Assembly (NCBI RefSeq): GCF_003315205.1
Contig: NZ_QNRR01000005.1
Location: 248,001 to 312,000, forward strand
Length of the DNA: 64,000 bases
From: Roseimicrobium gellanilyticum
Lineage (GTDB): Bacteria > Verrucomicrobiota > Verrucomicrobiia > Verrucomicrobiales > Verrucomicrobiaceae
Direction: 5' to 3'
Each line of letters starts with the position of its first letter. Positions within the stretch are counted from its first letter, which is position 1. Under the pieces are notes generated by a model. It did no database searches, had not been told where the DNA came from, and saw nothing but the letters and a program-made list of their open reading frames with translations. Below are positions 27,171 through 36,097 of the stretch, in pieces. The translations under genes and the position numbers were made by a program.

Positions 27171-28136
27171 TCACGGATACTGCGGCTTTCCGATACGGGA
27201 CGACTGTCTTGCGAGTTCCTTGATGTCTCTCAGAGGCGGAGCCCCAAACATACGGCCGTATTCGCGGCTGAACTGCGATGGGCTTTCATAGCCGACCTCG
27301 AAAGCGGCGGTAGAGGCATCGAGATGTTCATCAACCATGAGCAACCGGGCTCTGCTCAACCTCAGTTGCTTCTGGAACTGCAAAGGACTGAGTGAGGTCA
27401 AAGAGCGGAAGTGATGATGCAGTGTCGAAACGCTCATGCCTGCCAGACTGGCGAGGTCCTCCACTCTGAGGCGTTTGTTGAGGTTGCTTTTGATCCAGCC
27501 AATGGCCCGCGATATCTGATGCGTGGGACTGCCACCAACGGCAATCTGTCGAATCTTGGGCCCGCACTCGGACATCAGGAGCCGGAGATAGATTTCCCTC
27601 TGAATCAAAGGCGACAGCAACGGAATGAACTCGGGCTCTTCCAGCAATTCGAGCATCCTCATCACAGCGCTCAACAACTGCCTGGAGACTTCTCCCAATT
27701 CGATGACTTCACCCGCCATGCTGTTCTTGGCATGTGGCAACGAGCTTTCCATGACTAGCCGCGCAATCTCCATCCGGTCCAATGTGAGCACCATGCCCAG
27801 GTAGGGCTGCTTGGGGCTGGCCTCCAGGACTTCCGCGATCACTGGCAGGTCAACGGAGGTGACAAAAAAGCGGCTCCCGTCAAACGTGTGGCTTTGCTCT
27901 CCCAAGAGCACCTTTTTCGAGCCCTGGAAGATCATGCAGATGCTTGGTTCAAGCAGGTAGCCGGACGGGCTTGTCGGCCCGTCGAAGCGGTAGAATGTCA
28001 GATGAGGAATTCCGGTGTCGAATCTTCCCTGTCCGCGAATGCGATCCAGCAGGCGATCCACCAGCGACGTCTCCGACGTCCGTCTCGCCGGGGCGTGGCT
28101 GGTCGTATCGGGTGCCTTTGGTTTCCGCGTGCTCAT
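27171..28136 (-). CDS. AraC-family regulator with AraC_N domain
   Basis: A 321-aa transcription factor. ATG 28136 (MSTRKPKAPDTTSH) is chosen; the frame before it runs into the shared promoter region. The N-terminal cupin-like AraC_N domain (about 20-175) has YLLEPSICMIFQGSKKVLLGE and FFVTSVDLPV. The two C-terminal helix-turn-helix units have VEDLASLAGMSVSTLHHHF and AFEVGYESPSQFSREYGRMFG. Members of this branch often sit divergent to an oxidoreductase or hydrolase that they activate. Here the divergent gene is the alpha/beta hydrolase at 28290, with a 153-bp shared gap. Confidence 0.9.
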   Translation of the reverse strand: MSTRKPKAPDTTSHAPARRTSETSLVDRLLDRIRGQGRFDTGIPHLTFYRFDGPTSPSGYLLEPSICMIFQGSKKVLLGEQSHTFDGSRFFVTSVDLPVIAEVLEASPKQPYLGMVLTLDRMEIARLVMESSLPHAKNSMAGEVIELGEVSRQLLSAVMRMLELLEEPEFIPLLSPLIQREIYLRLLMSECGPKIRQIAVGGSPTHQISRAIGWIKSNLNKRLRVEDLASLAGMSVSTLHHHFRSLTSLSPLQFQKQLRLSRARLLMVDEHLDASTAAFEVGYESPSQFSREYGRMFGAPPLRDIKELARQSSRIGKPQYP

Positions 28137-28273
28137 GTCGTGATTACATGAACTTGAGGTCAGCCATCCGCACGTCAACCGGATTCCGGCGAGCCGGACA
28201 ATTGGGCAAGAATCCGACAGGATCGGCCTACCCGTTTTCGAGTGCTGTCATGTAGGCTTCAAACCAACGAACC

Positions 28274-28280
28274 AAAGGAG
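28274..28280 (+). promoter_or_regulatory. Strong ribosome binding site
   Basis: AAAGGAG nine bases before ATG 28290. It is one of the few clear Shine-Dalgarno sequences in the window and decides the hydrolase start against the earlier in-frame ATG at 28242. Confidence 0.75.
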
Positions 28281-28289
28281 AGTCGAATC

Positions 28290-29264
28290 ATGAGCAGAAT
28301 ATCCAAGGAACGCCTGAACAAGGCCCTCGAACAACTCAAGGCCATCTCCCCAGAAGACCATGCCAAGGTCAAAGCGCTCGCCGGCATGGTCAAGATGCCA
28401 CGGAGCTTCATCTTCAAGACCCCCGACGAATACGGTATCCAGGGCTGGAGCGAATTGTCCATCCCCTCGGACGACGGCACACCGCTCGAAGCCTGGTATA
28501 TCCCGGCCAGGGGCGGCGAGAGCAACAAGCTCGTCATCTTCAACCACGCCCTCCCGATGTGCCGCGCCGGCTATCCCGGTCACATGGGCCCGCCGTGGAG
28601 CAATTTCATCGAGCCTGTGGAAATTGATTTCGTCATCCAGTACAAGCACCTCACGGATGCCGGCTACAACGTGCTGACCTATGACTTCCGCAACCATGGC
28701 GCAAGCGGGGCGGCCAACGGCGGAGTCTGCGGTGTGGGCCAATGGGAATGGCGCGACTGCGTGGGGGTCAAGAAGTACGTCGATGCCCACCCGCGCCTGA
28801 GCCAGATGAAGGTGGCGCTGTACAGTCAGTGCCTGGGCGGTGTCTCGCAATACGCGGCGATCACCAAGCGTCCAGAGCTGTTCGAGAACGTCCTGTGTCT
28901 CTGCAGCCCTCTGGTGCCCAACATGACGTCCGTATTCGAGAATCTCTCCGAGAAGCAGGGGATTGGGCAATATCAGGAATTGATCGACCTGGAGTTGTTG
29001 AAGCTTGGTGGATTTCCTGCGGCCGACATGTCTGGGGCGCTTTGGGCACCGAACGTCAAGCTGCCGATTCTGATGTGGCAGGTGCTCCAGGACGCGGTGA
29101 TCAAGAATCCGGGCGACGCGCAGAGAACCTTCGACCTGCTGGCCAGCACGGACAAGGAACTGTACTGGATCGAGGGTACGACCAAGCGCTTCGAAGACGG
29201 CTACAACTGGTTCGGGAGATATCCCGAGAAGGTGCTGTCGTTCCTCGGCAAGTACATGAATTGA
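28290..29264 (+). CDS. Alpha/beta-hydrolase with Cys at nucleophile position
   Basis: A 324-aa cytoplasmic protein (no signal peptide). The fold signs are ELSIPSDDGTPLEAWYIPA, LVIFNHALPMCRAG, VLTYDFRNHGAS and the elbow ALYSQCLGGVSQ, where Cys181 stands in the Gly-x-Ser-x-Gly nucleophile place. The terminal WIEGTTKRFEDGYNWFG may supply the His-less end of the site, so the triad His cannot be assigned with certainty. Dienelactone hydrolases also use Cys, but sequence similarity to them is not obvious. Divergent from, and probably controlled by, the AraC regulator at 27171-28136. Confidence 0.8.
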   Translation: MSRISKERLNKALEQLKAISPEDHAKVKALAGMVKMPRSFIFKTPDEYGIQGWSELSIPSDDGTPLEAWYIPARGGESNKLVIFNHALPMCRAGYPGHMGPPWSNFIEPVEIDFVIQYKHLTDAGYNVLTYDFRNHGASGAANGGVCGVGQWEWRDCVGVKKYVDAHPRLSQMKVALYSQCLGGVSQYAAITKRPELFENVLCLCSPLVPNMTSVFENLSEKQGIGQYQELIDLELLKLGGFPAADMSGALWAPNVKLPILMWQVLQDAVIKNPGDAQRTFDLLASTDKELYWIEGTTKRFEDGYNWFGRYPEKVLSFLGKYMN

Positions 29265-29465
29265 GCGGATTGGCCGGGCCGTGCACCTGGTAGCCAGAGG
29301 GGAGCCAACTCCAACGCTGCCTTCGGACAGCATCGTGGAGCTGGGGGTAACTCCGGCCGATGCTGCCTCGAAGCAGTGCAAACCGCCCGATTGCCCCCTG
29401 CTGGGCCTACTTTCTTGCAATGGACTGGGGTTTCAGGCCGATTACTCTTACCCCTGAATTCCCCC

Positions 29466-30737
29466 ATGAATCGCCGCCGTTTCATTCTCCAATCCCTCGG
29501 TGCCACGCTCGCGTTGCCGGGTCTCACTTCGCTCAAGGCTGAAGCGGTGGGAGGCACGGCTGCTGTCCAACTGGCGAAAGGCGCGGGCATGGGTGCACGC
29601 CGGTTCGTGGCGATTGGCAACTTGCTCGGGTTTCAGGTGAAGCAGCTTTTCCCCACCACCACGGGCAATGCGTACGAGAAGACCACGTTGCTGGAGCCCG
29701 TTTGGGACAATCGCAGCCAGATGACGGTCTACCGTGGTCTGGATCACGGCGTGAAGGGCGGGCACTTCGCGGTGCACTCCTTCCTCTCGGGCGTGCTGAA
29801 TTCCGAGGCGCAGAATCGCCCTGATGGCAATGTGACCATCGACCAGTACCTCGCGGAAGAGGTGGGCTTTGAGACACGCTTCCCCTCGCTGACCGTGGGC
29901 TCTGAAGGCGGCATCCATGGGGGCTGCCAGATCGCCTGGACGAAGTCGGGCGTGCGCGTGCCGCCTGTCACGAACCCGGCGGAACTGTTTGAGAAACTCT
30001 TTGTCAGCGAGTCGACGGAACGCCAAAACCGCCGCGTGCAGGAGAATCAGGTGCAGTCCTCCATTCTGGACTCCGTGCGAGAAGAGGCGAACCGCCTCTC
30101 CCGCCAGGTGAACAAGGAGGACAAGGACAAGCTCGACGAGTACCTCACCTCCGTGCGCGACGTGGAGAAGCGCCTCGAGCTCCGGAAGCGCTGGACCACC
30201 CAGCCCAAGCCCGCCGCGCCTTTTGACAAGCCGGCGAACCGCAACGCCGTGGAAGACCTGCCGCTGCTGTACGAGCTCATCGCGCTCGCGCTGCAGTCAG
30301 ACAGCACGCGTATCGCTACGCTGGAAATCGGCGGCGACTTCATGCCGCAGCACCTGGGCATCAAGAAGGACTATCACGGCCTGTCGCACCACGGCAATGA
30401 CCCGGAATCGATTGCTGCTCTCATCACGCTGGAGAAGTACCAGATCGAGCACTTCGGCAAATTCGTCACCCGCCTGTCCAAGTTGAACGACGGCGACCGC
30501 ACCCTCCTGGACTCCACCACGGTGCTCTTTGGCAGCGGCATGGGCGATGGCAACTCGCACAAGAACTCGGACCTGCCCATCATCCTCGCGGGTGGTGGCT
30601 ACAAGCATGGCGAGTACCGCCAGGTGTCGCGTGAAGGCCCCAACAAGGTGCCGCTCTGCAATCTCTTCGTGGATATCGCGCAAAAGATGGGCGTGGAAAC
30701 CGACCGCTTCGGCAGCAGCACCGGCCGTTTCGCCTGA
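29466..30737 (+). CDS. DUF1552 domain protein, Tat-type signal
   Basis: A 423-aa protein. ATG 29466 gives MNRRRFILQSLGATLALPGL, a twin-arginine-like leader; the frame before it is not coding. The mature part shows the DUF1552 pattern: RRFVAIGNLLGFQVKQLFP, GLDHGVKGGHFAVHSFLSG, LYELIALALQSDSTRIATLEIGG, and near the end VLFGSGMGDGNSHKNSDLPIILAGG, which resembles the metal-site end of the DUF1501/sulfatase-like superfamily. Function is unknown. Its TGA overlaps the ATG of the DUF1592 gene by one base (TGATG), so the two are translated together. These pairs are a hallmark of Planctomycetota and Verrucomicrobiota. Confidence 0.9.
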   Translation: MNRRRFILQSLGATLALPGLTSLKAEAVGGTAAVQLAKGAGMGARRFVAIGNLLGFQVKQLFPTTTGNAYEKTTLLEPVWDNRSQMTVYRGLDHGVKGGHFAVHSFLSGVLNSEAQNRPDGNVTIDQYLAEEVGFETRFPSLTVGSEGGIHGGCQIAWTKSGVRVPPVTNPAELFEKLFVSESTERQNRRVQENQVQSSILDSVREEANRLSRQVNKEDKDKLDEYLTSVRDVEKRLELRKRWTTQPKPAAPFDKPANRNAVEDLPLLYELIALALQSDSTRIATLEIGGDFMPQHLGIKKDYHGLSHHGNDPESIAALITLEKYQIEHFGKFVTRLSKLNDGDRTLLDSTTVLFGSGMGDGNSHKNSDLPIILAGGGYKHGEYRQVSREGPNKVPLCNLFVDIAQKMGVETDRFGSSTGRFA

Positions 30738-33403
30738 TGCGCGTGCTTCATCACCTCTGCATCATCGCCGGTGTCTCGGCGATGTCGTTCTGCGGCGCCA
30801 GTGCGCAAGGGGACGCGAAGCCACCGGCTTCGTCTCCCGAACCGCAGCCGAAGATTCAGGCAAAACCGGAAGCCGCGGCGGCTGCGCCTGCACCTGCTCC
30901 CAAGCCTGCGGCCCCACTTCAGACTCCCACCGCCACCGCACCCACTCCTGCTGCGGCACCAGCGCCCAAGCCGCATGTCGCTTTGCCGGCACCACAGGAA
31001 GTAAATCACTTCTTGGGCAAGTATTGTCTGGAGTGCCATGACTCTGGCATGCAGAAGGGTGACCGGGAGTTTGAGACCTTTTCCTTGCCGTTGAAGTCTG
31101 TCGCCGACCTGATCTCGGCCAAGGACATCATCGACCAGATCACACTGAAAGAGATGCCGCCGAAGAAGGCGGACCAGCCTTCTGATGAGGAGCGGCTCGC
31201 GGTCTTGCGGGCGCTGCGCGAAGGCGTGGTGGCCGCACGCACCAAGCTGGACAGCTCTGGGTCCCGCACCGTGATGCGGCGGCTTTCCAGCCGTGAGTAT
31301 GAGAACACTCTCGCGACGCTCTTTGGCCGGCGCGTGGACACCCTTGGACTGACCGCAGATTTCCCGAAGGAGAAGACCAGCCAGCACATCGATACCATTG
31401 GCAAGACGCTGGTGACTTCAGGCTTCCTCGTGGACCAGTACTTCCAGGCCGCGAACCGCCTGGTAGAGACCCGCATTGGCAAGCCTGTGACGGAGCCGCA
31501 GCAGTGGCGTTTCAATGGCCACTTCGTCCAGTACGAGGAACTACAGGGCTCGCACAAGGACGCCTTCAACTTTGGCTTCCTCAATCTCTACGAGCAGCCC
31601 AACACCGACACGCGTCAGGGCGGCTACGGGCACATTGAGGACTTCCTGAACGGCGTGCCGGTTTCCGGCATGTACGACATCGAAGTGGAGGCGCAGGCCA
31701 AGCACCGGGACACGCACTATGATCCCGCGATTTTTGGCATCGATTTTTCGGAGCCATTCATCCTCGGCATTGTGCCCGGAGATGTGACCAAGGGACACAT
31801 TCACTATCCCCAGGCCATTGAGCCCGTGCTCGCGACGAAGACAGTGCCGGATGACAAACCGACGCGCCTCTATTTTCGAGTGTGGCTGGAGGCAGGGCAG
31901 ACGCCACGGTTCATCTTCCCCAACGGCCCGTATGAATCCCGTGCCTCAGTGATCTCGATCAACCAGAAGTACAAAGACGAGTTCAAGGAAAAGATCCCCA
32001 CCTCTCTTGTGGGCCGCGCCCATATCCTTCGCGAAGGCAAGCTGCCGCACATCCGCATCAGCGAGGTGAAGGTCAAGGGACCGGTGAAGGAGAAAGCTGG
32101 CAGCGTGGAGGAAGCCGCGGTCTTCGGCAGCGAAGGCTTCAAGGAAGACCGTGCGGTGGAGCAGCTTTTCGCCTTTGCAGAGAAGGCCTATCGTCGTCCC
32201 TTGACCGACAGTGACCGTCAGCCGCTGCGTGGACTCTATGAAAAGCGCGTGGGTGAAAAGGCCGCACCCCGACAGGCTGCACTGGACGTGGTGAAGCTCA
32301 TCCTGTGCTCGCCCTCGTTTCTCTACCTCAGCGAGATTACCGATGAGTCGTCGAAGGCGCTGAATCCCTACGACCTCGCTTCCCGCCTTTCCTTTGCCCT
32401 GTGGGCCGCGCCTCCGGATCGCGCCTTGCTGGACGCTGCCAAATCGGGCCAGCTTACCCAGGATGAGGAGTTGAAAAAACAGATCCAGCGTATGCTGTCG
32501 GATGAGAAGAGCACAGGCTTCGTCAATGGCTTCCTCGATAGCTGGTTGAGCCTGCGCGACCTCGGCAGCCAGCCGCCGCCGCGTGAGACGAACCGTGCGT
32601 ACTACGCGGAGGATCTGCCCGCCTCCATGAAGACGGAAGTCAGCCTCTTCTTCCGTGACCTGCTCAAGAATAATGGCTCGGCCAGCCAGTTTATCAGTTC
32701 GGACTACACCTTCGTGGATAAGAAGCTCGCCAAGCTCTACGACCTGCCCGAAGCGAAAACACTGCGCCTTGCCGATGGCTTCAGGAAGGTCAGCCTGCAA
32801 GGCAACAAGCGTCGCGGTGGTCTCATGGGCATGGCCGGCATCCTCACAGTAAGCGCCAATGGCGTGGAGACCTCGCCCGTCACGCGTGGTGTGTGGGTCA
32901 GTGAAAACATCCTTGGCATCCATCCACCGCCGCCACCGGATGAAGTGCCCGCCATTGAGCCTGACGTGTCCGGGGCAACGACCATCCGCGAGCGTCTGGC
33001 GAAGCACAGCACGGACAAGACGTGTGCGGAGTGCCATCACAAGATCGATCCGCTTGGCTTCAGCCTGGAGGCCTATGATCCCATCGGACACTGGCGCAGC
33101 ACGTATCCCAAGCCGAAGAAGAAGGACGCCGTGGCGCCGCCCATTGATACTACCGGAGAGTTCCCTTCCGGCGAGACCTATACGGACGTCACGGGCTTCA
33201 AGAAGATCCTGCAGGAGACCCGGGAGGATCTCTTCATCCGCCATCTCATCGGTGAGATCCTCGCCTACAGCACTGGTCGCCTCATGGAATCCACGGATGA
33301 CTTCGTGATCCAGGATATCCACGAAAAGGCCAAGAAGCAGGGCCTCGGCCTGCGCACCATTCTCGTGGAATGTCTGACGAGTGAGACCTTTCGCTCAAGG
33401 TAG
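30737..33403 (+). CDS. DUF1592/DUF1588/DUF1585 protein with CxxCH haem motifs
   Basis: An 888-aa exported protein with a signal peptide (MRVLHHLCIIAGVSAMSFCGASAQ) and then a Pro/Ala-rich linker to about residue 85. Cytochrome-like haem site: KYCLECHDSGMQKGDREF. DUF1587 (SSREYENTLATLFG), DUF1595/DUF1592 (AYRRPLTDSDRQPLRGLY, ASRLSFALWAAPPD), DUF1588 (RRGGLMGMAGILTVSANG, then CAECHHKIDPLGFSLEAYDP with a second CxxCH), and DUF1585 at the end (YSTGRLMESTDD). The two haem sites suggest electron transfer. A partnership with the DUF1552 protein is inferred from coupling; substrate unknown. Confidence 0.92.
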   Translation: MRVLHHLCIIAGVSAMSFCGASAQGDAKPPASSPEPQPKIQAKPEAAAAAPAPAPKPAAPLQTPTATAPTPAAAPAPKPHVALPAPQEVNHFLGKYCLECHDSGMQKGDREFETFSLPLKSVADLISAKDIIDQITLKEMPPKKADQPSDEERLAVLRALREGVVAARTKLDSSGSRTVMRRLSSREYENTLATLFGRRVDTLGLTADFPKEKTSQHIDTIGKTLVTSGFLVDQYFQAANRLVETRIGKPVTEPQQWRFNGHFVQYEELQGSHKDAFNFGFLNLYEQPNTDTRQGGYGHIEDFLNGVPVSGMYDIEVEAQAKHRDTHYDPAIFGIDFSEPFILGIVPGDVTKGHIHYPQAIEPVLATKTVPDDKPTRLYFRVWLEAGQTPRFIFPNGPYESRASVISINQKYKDEFKEKIPTSLVGRAHILREGKLPHIRISEVKVKGPVKEKAGSVEEAAVFGSEGFKEDRAVEQLFAFAEKAYRRPLTDSDRQPLRGLYEKRVGEKAAPRQAALDVVKLILCSPSFLYLSEITDESSKALNPYDLASRLSFALWAAPPDRALLDAAKSGQLTQDEELKKQIQRMLSDEKSTGFVNGFLDSWLSLRDLGSQPPPRETNRAYYAEDLPASMKTEVSLFFRDLLKNNGSASQFISSDYTFVDKKLAKLYDLPEAKTLRLADGFRKVSLQGNKRRGGLMGMAGILTVSANGVETSPVTRGVWVSENILGIHPPPPPDEVPAIEPDVSGATTIRERLAKHSTDKTCAECHHKIDPLGFSLEAYDPIGHWRSTYPKPKKKDAVAPPIDTTGEFPSGETYTDVTGFKKILQETREDLFIRHLIGEILAYSTGRLMESTDDFVIQDIHEKAKKQGLGLRTILVECLTSETFRSR

Positions 33404-33477
33404 GCAGGTGGGTCGGCGTCAGCCAATGTGAAGAAACGCTCATCTGACATAGGCGCGCGGCACCGTTAAAGTTTTTC

Positions 33478-36048
33478 ATGAGTTTGGCTAAATACCTGGT
33501 GGTGCCTTTGGTGGCGGTTGTTGGAGTGGGCGCCTATATGTGGACCCAGGGTTATCGCGGACCTGATGGCGTGGTGGAGAAGTATCTGGAGAAGTTTGGT
33601 TTGAACAACTCCTCTTCTGCGAAGGAAAGTGCTCCTGCGCCGATCGATCCCCTTGGACCCACAGAAGGACGCTGGATGGTGGACGAGGTGACGCGGGACA
33701 TTGCGGAAATCGTTCTGTTTGCCTCGGATTCCAACGCGGACTTCTCCCACGGAGTGGAACTTACCGTCCGTCGGAAAACGTATGGGGATGCCTACGAGGT
33801 TACTGCCACCGGACCCAAAGGGGCGGTCACCCAGACCGTTACGTTGAAGCACCACGTTTGGTCTCCAGCGGATCACCTTCCATGGGCCGCTGCGGTGCTC
33901 AAGGCATGGCTGTCCGAGCCGCCTCCCGACAGCAGCAGCGCTACCCCGGACGCGGATGGCGTCGCGCTGGCCATGCAACTGACGGATCCCACTTCGCCTG
34001 TCATCGCGAAAGAGGAGCGACGCGTTTCACGCCTGTTGACCAAGCGGCCTCTCGATCCTGAACTTCACGAGCAGGCAGCTCTGGTGATTGGCACCTTGGC
34101 GCTACGTGAGGCTGCGGGGGCATTCACGGATGTGCGCCCAGCACTGTGCCGGATGGCTGCCCATCTGACCCTGGCCCGGGCTCTCCGTCCTGAGCCGGGC
34201 ACGTGCGGGAAGCTGGCGGAAGCGGTCCAACTCACTCTTGCGACCCGGCAGGCGGAGGCACTGGAGCGCGTTGCAAAACTGCCAGCGGGGCTCGATCCAT
34301 GGGTTACCGCGCTCAAGATGCGAAACACCGGGGATTGGCGCATTTGCCAGAACCCCGAGAAGGCTACGTTTCTGGAGCAGCTCACGTGGGCGCGTGTCAT
34401 CTCCCAGGCAGTGAGCCCTGCACCCCTGCAGGCGTTTCTCAGGAAACACCTGCCGCAGAACTCAGCGCCTGACTGGAGCCGCGCTACCATGAATACGGAA
34501 TTTGGCGTGGAGCAGGGGCATGTCTTCGTCAAACCAAGCATGAGTCTCGAGGTCGCTGACTTTGGGGCCGCTTCGCAAGCTTGGGACGGTCGTGCTCCCA
34601 AAGGTGAAGAGCTCCTGTCATTTTTGAATGAACCGGTGACCCGTTCCGTCGCGAGATCCGCCAGCGGATACGAACTGACGGTACTGGGTTGGGGGCACAT
34701 TGCTGCCTTTCACCAGCGACACATTTGCTGGGCACTGGATCGCACGGACCACTTTTTGCACAGCCTTTGGGGAGTGCCAGATCAGGCGATCGCTTTGGAG
34801 CAGGTCATCCACGCCCAGTTCTCCCATCTGCGCCTGTATCCTCTTTTGGTCCGGCGAATGATGAGTGGAGGCGCCGGGCAGTTCCTCCCCGAACCTGTCC
34901 TCGCAGATGCCATGCGCAAGGCCACAGCGTTGTGCAGGGAGCAACCGCATCTCGTTTCCTCGGCGAACTGGGCCCTCCTTGCTTCGAGCGCAAAACAGTT
35001 CATGCCCGAGCCTCCTCCACCGGCGCATGGTTGGTTCCAGCCGTCCATGCCTGAAGGCACGGCCTTCGATTTTGATCATCGCATGCAAGCGTTGCGTCTT
35101 CCAGCCCTACCACCCGGCGGGAAGGACTATCACAGCTTCTGGAAGCGGATGCTCACGCAGGCGCCTTATGACTATGACATTCTCCGCAGCCACATAGCCG
35201 GCAACCCCGGCACGCTGCCACCTTTTGAGCGTGACACACAGGCATTCAAGAGCGTCTCTGAATTCAATGTTCATGCCATGCGCAAGATTGCCTCGTGCGT
35301 GAGGAATGATCCCAAGGCCTTCGCGTCTGCCATGAATCTCGTGTGTGCGCTTGATCCGGACGAGTACCTCACGGTGGCGAAGATACTGGCTGATGCAGGC
35401 CACAAGGAGGAGGCGGCCGTCGCGTACCAGGCGGCGTTCGACAAGGCTTCTGACCGCGTTGCCATGTCCAACAGCTCAGACTGGATTGTGAACTACTACT
35501 TCGACCAGGGGCGCAAGGACGATGCTTTGAAGATCGCTGCGCATGCCGCGGAGGTCTATTCCGCACGTGGGTTGGAAACGGCGGCCAAGCTCATGGAGCG
35601 CATGGAAAAGTGGGAGGAAGCCCGAGCCTACTATGAGGCCAGCACGGAGCGCTACAATGCACCCGGTGGCCTTCTCCAGTTCGCGTCCCGGAGAAAGGAA
35701 CACGATCCTGCGATGGCCCAACTGTATGAGCGGATGATGGGAGTTCAATTTCCCTCGGGCATGCGCAAAGTGACCATGGCAGACTTCAACACAGTACCGG
35801 AGAAGGGAGTTGCGTTCACCGGAGAGTCATACCATACCCGGCAGTGGAAGCTGAAGGTGGGGGACGTCATCGTGGCGCTCGACGGAGTGCTGGTGGAGAC
35901 CTTCCCCCAGTATGACGTCGTCCGGTGCCTGCAACCGGGCAGCACGCCGCTGGCATTGATCATCTGGGATGGAACGCAATATCGCGAAGTCGCGGCTACG
36001 GTCCCAGACAGACGATTTGGATGCGGGATGAATAGCTACCGCAGGTAG
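33478..36048 (+). CDS. Membrane-anchored protein with TPR-like and PDZ regions
   Basis: An 856-aa protein I cannot assign to a named family. One membrane segment (YLVVPLVAVVGVGAYMW) at the N-terminus is likely an uncleaved anchor. The middle 600 residues have no clear motif. From about residue 620 helical repeats resemble TPR units (ADAGHKEEAAVAYQAAFDKA, RMEKWEEARAYYEAST). The last 90 residues look like a PDZ domain (FTGESYHTRQWKLKVGDVIV, then ALDGVLVETFPQYDVVRCLQ). Probably a periplasmic scaffold. It follows the DUF1592 gene by 74 bp and could be in the same transcript. A hairpin overlaps its stop. Confidence 0.75.
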   Translation: MSLAKYLVVPLVAVVGVGAYMWTQGYRGPDGVVEKYLEKFGLNNSSSAKESAPAPIDPLGPTEGRWMVDEVTRDIAEIVLFASDSNADFSHGVELTVRRKTYGDAYEVTATGPKGAVTQTVTLKHHVWSPADHLPWAAAVLKAWLSEPPPDSSSATPDADGVALAMQLTDPTSPVIAKEERRVSRLLTKRPLDPELHEQAALVIGTLALREAAGAFTDVRPALCRMAAHLTLARALRPEPGTCGKLAEAVQLTLATRQAEALERVAKLPAGLDPWVTALKMRNTGDWRICQNPEKATFLEQLTWARVISQAVSPAPLQAFLRKHLPQNSAPDWSRATMNTEFGVEQGHVFVKPSMSLEVADFGAASQAWDGRAPKGEELLSFLNEPVTRSVARSASGYELTVLGWGHIAAFHQRHICWALDRTDHFLHSLWGVPDQAIALEQVIHAQFSHLRLYPLLVRRMMSGGAGQFLPEPVLADAMRKATALCREQPHLVSSANWALLASSAKQFMPEPPPPAHGWFQPSMPEGTAFDFDHRMQALRLPALPPGGKDYHSFWKRMLTQAPYDYDILRSHIAGNPGTLPPFERDTQAFKSVSEFNVHAMRKIASCVRNDPKAFASAMNLVCALDPDEYLTVAKILADAGHKEEAAVAYQAAFDKASDRVAMSNSSDWIVNYYFDQGRKDDALKIAAHAAEVYSARGLETAAKLMERMEKWEEARAYYEASTERYNAPGGLLQFASRRKEHDPAMAQLYERMMGVQFPSGMRKVTMADFNTVPEKGVAFTGESYHTRQWKLKVGDVIVALDGVLVETFPQYDVVRCLQPGSTPLALIIWDGTQYREVAATVPDRRFGCGMNSYRR

Positions 36049-36060
36049 TGACACCTGCGG
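36039..36060. terminator. Hairpin between convergent genes
   Basis: CCGCAGGT and ACCTGCGG form an 8-bp stem around a 6-nt loop, overlapping the stop codon of the PDZ gene and facing the L,D-transpeptidase gene. No T-run follows, so function as a terminator is uncertain. Confidence 0.35.
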
Positions 36061-36097
36061 CAGATGGACGGTGAATCCCCGCAGGAGACTTTCCCGC

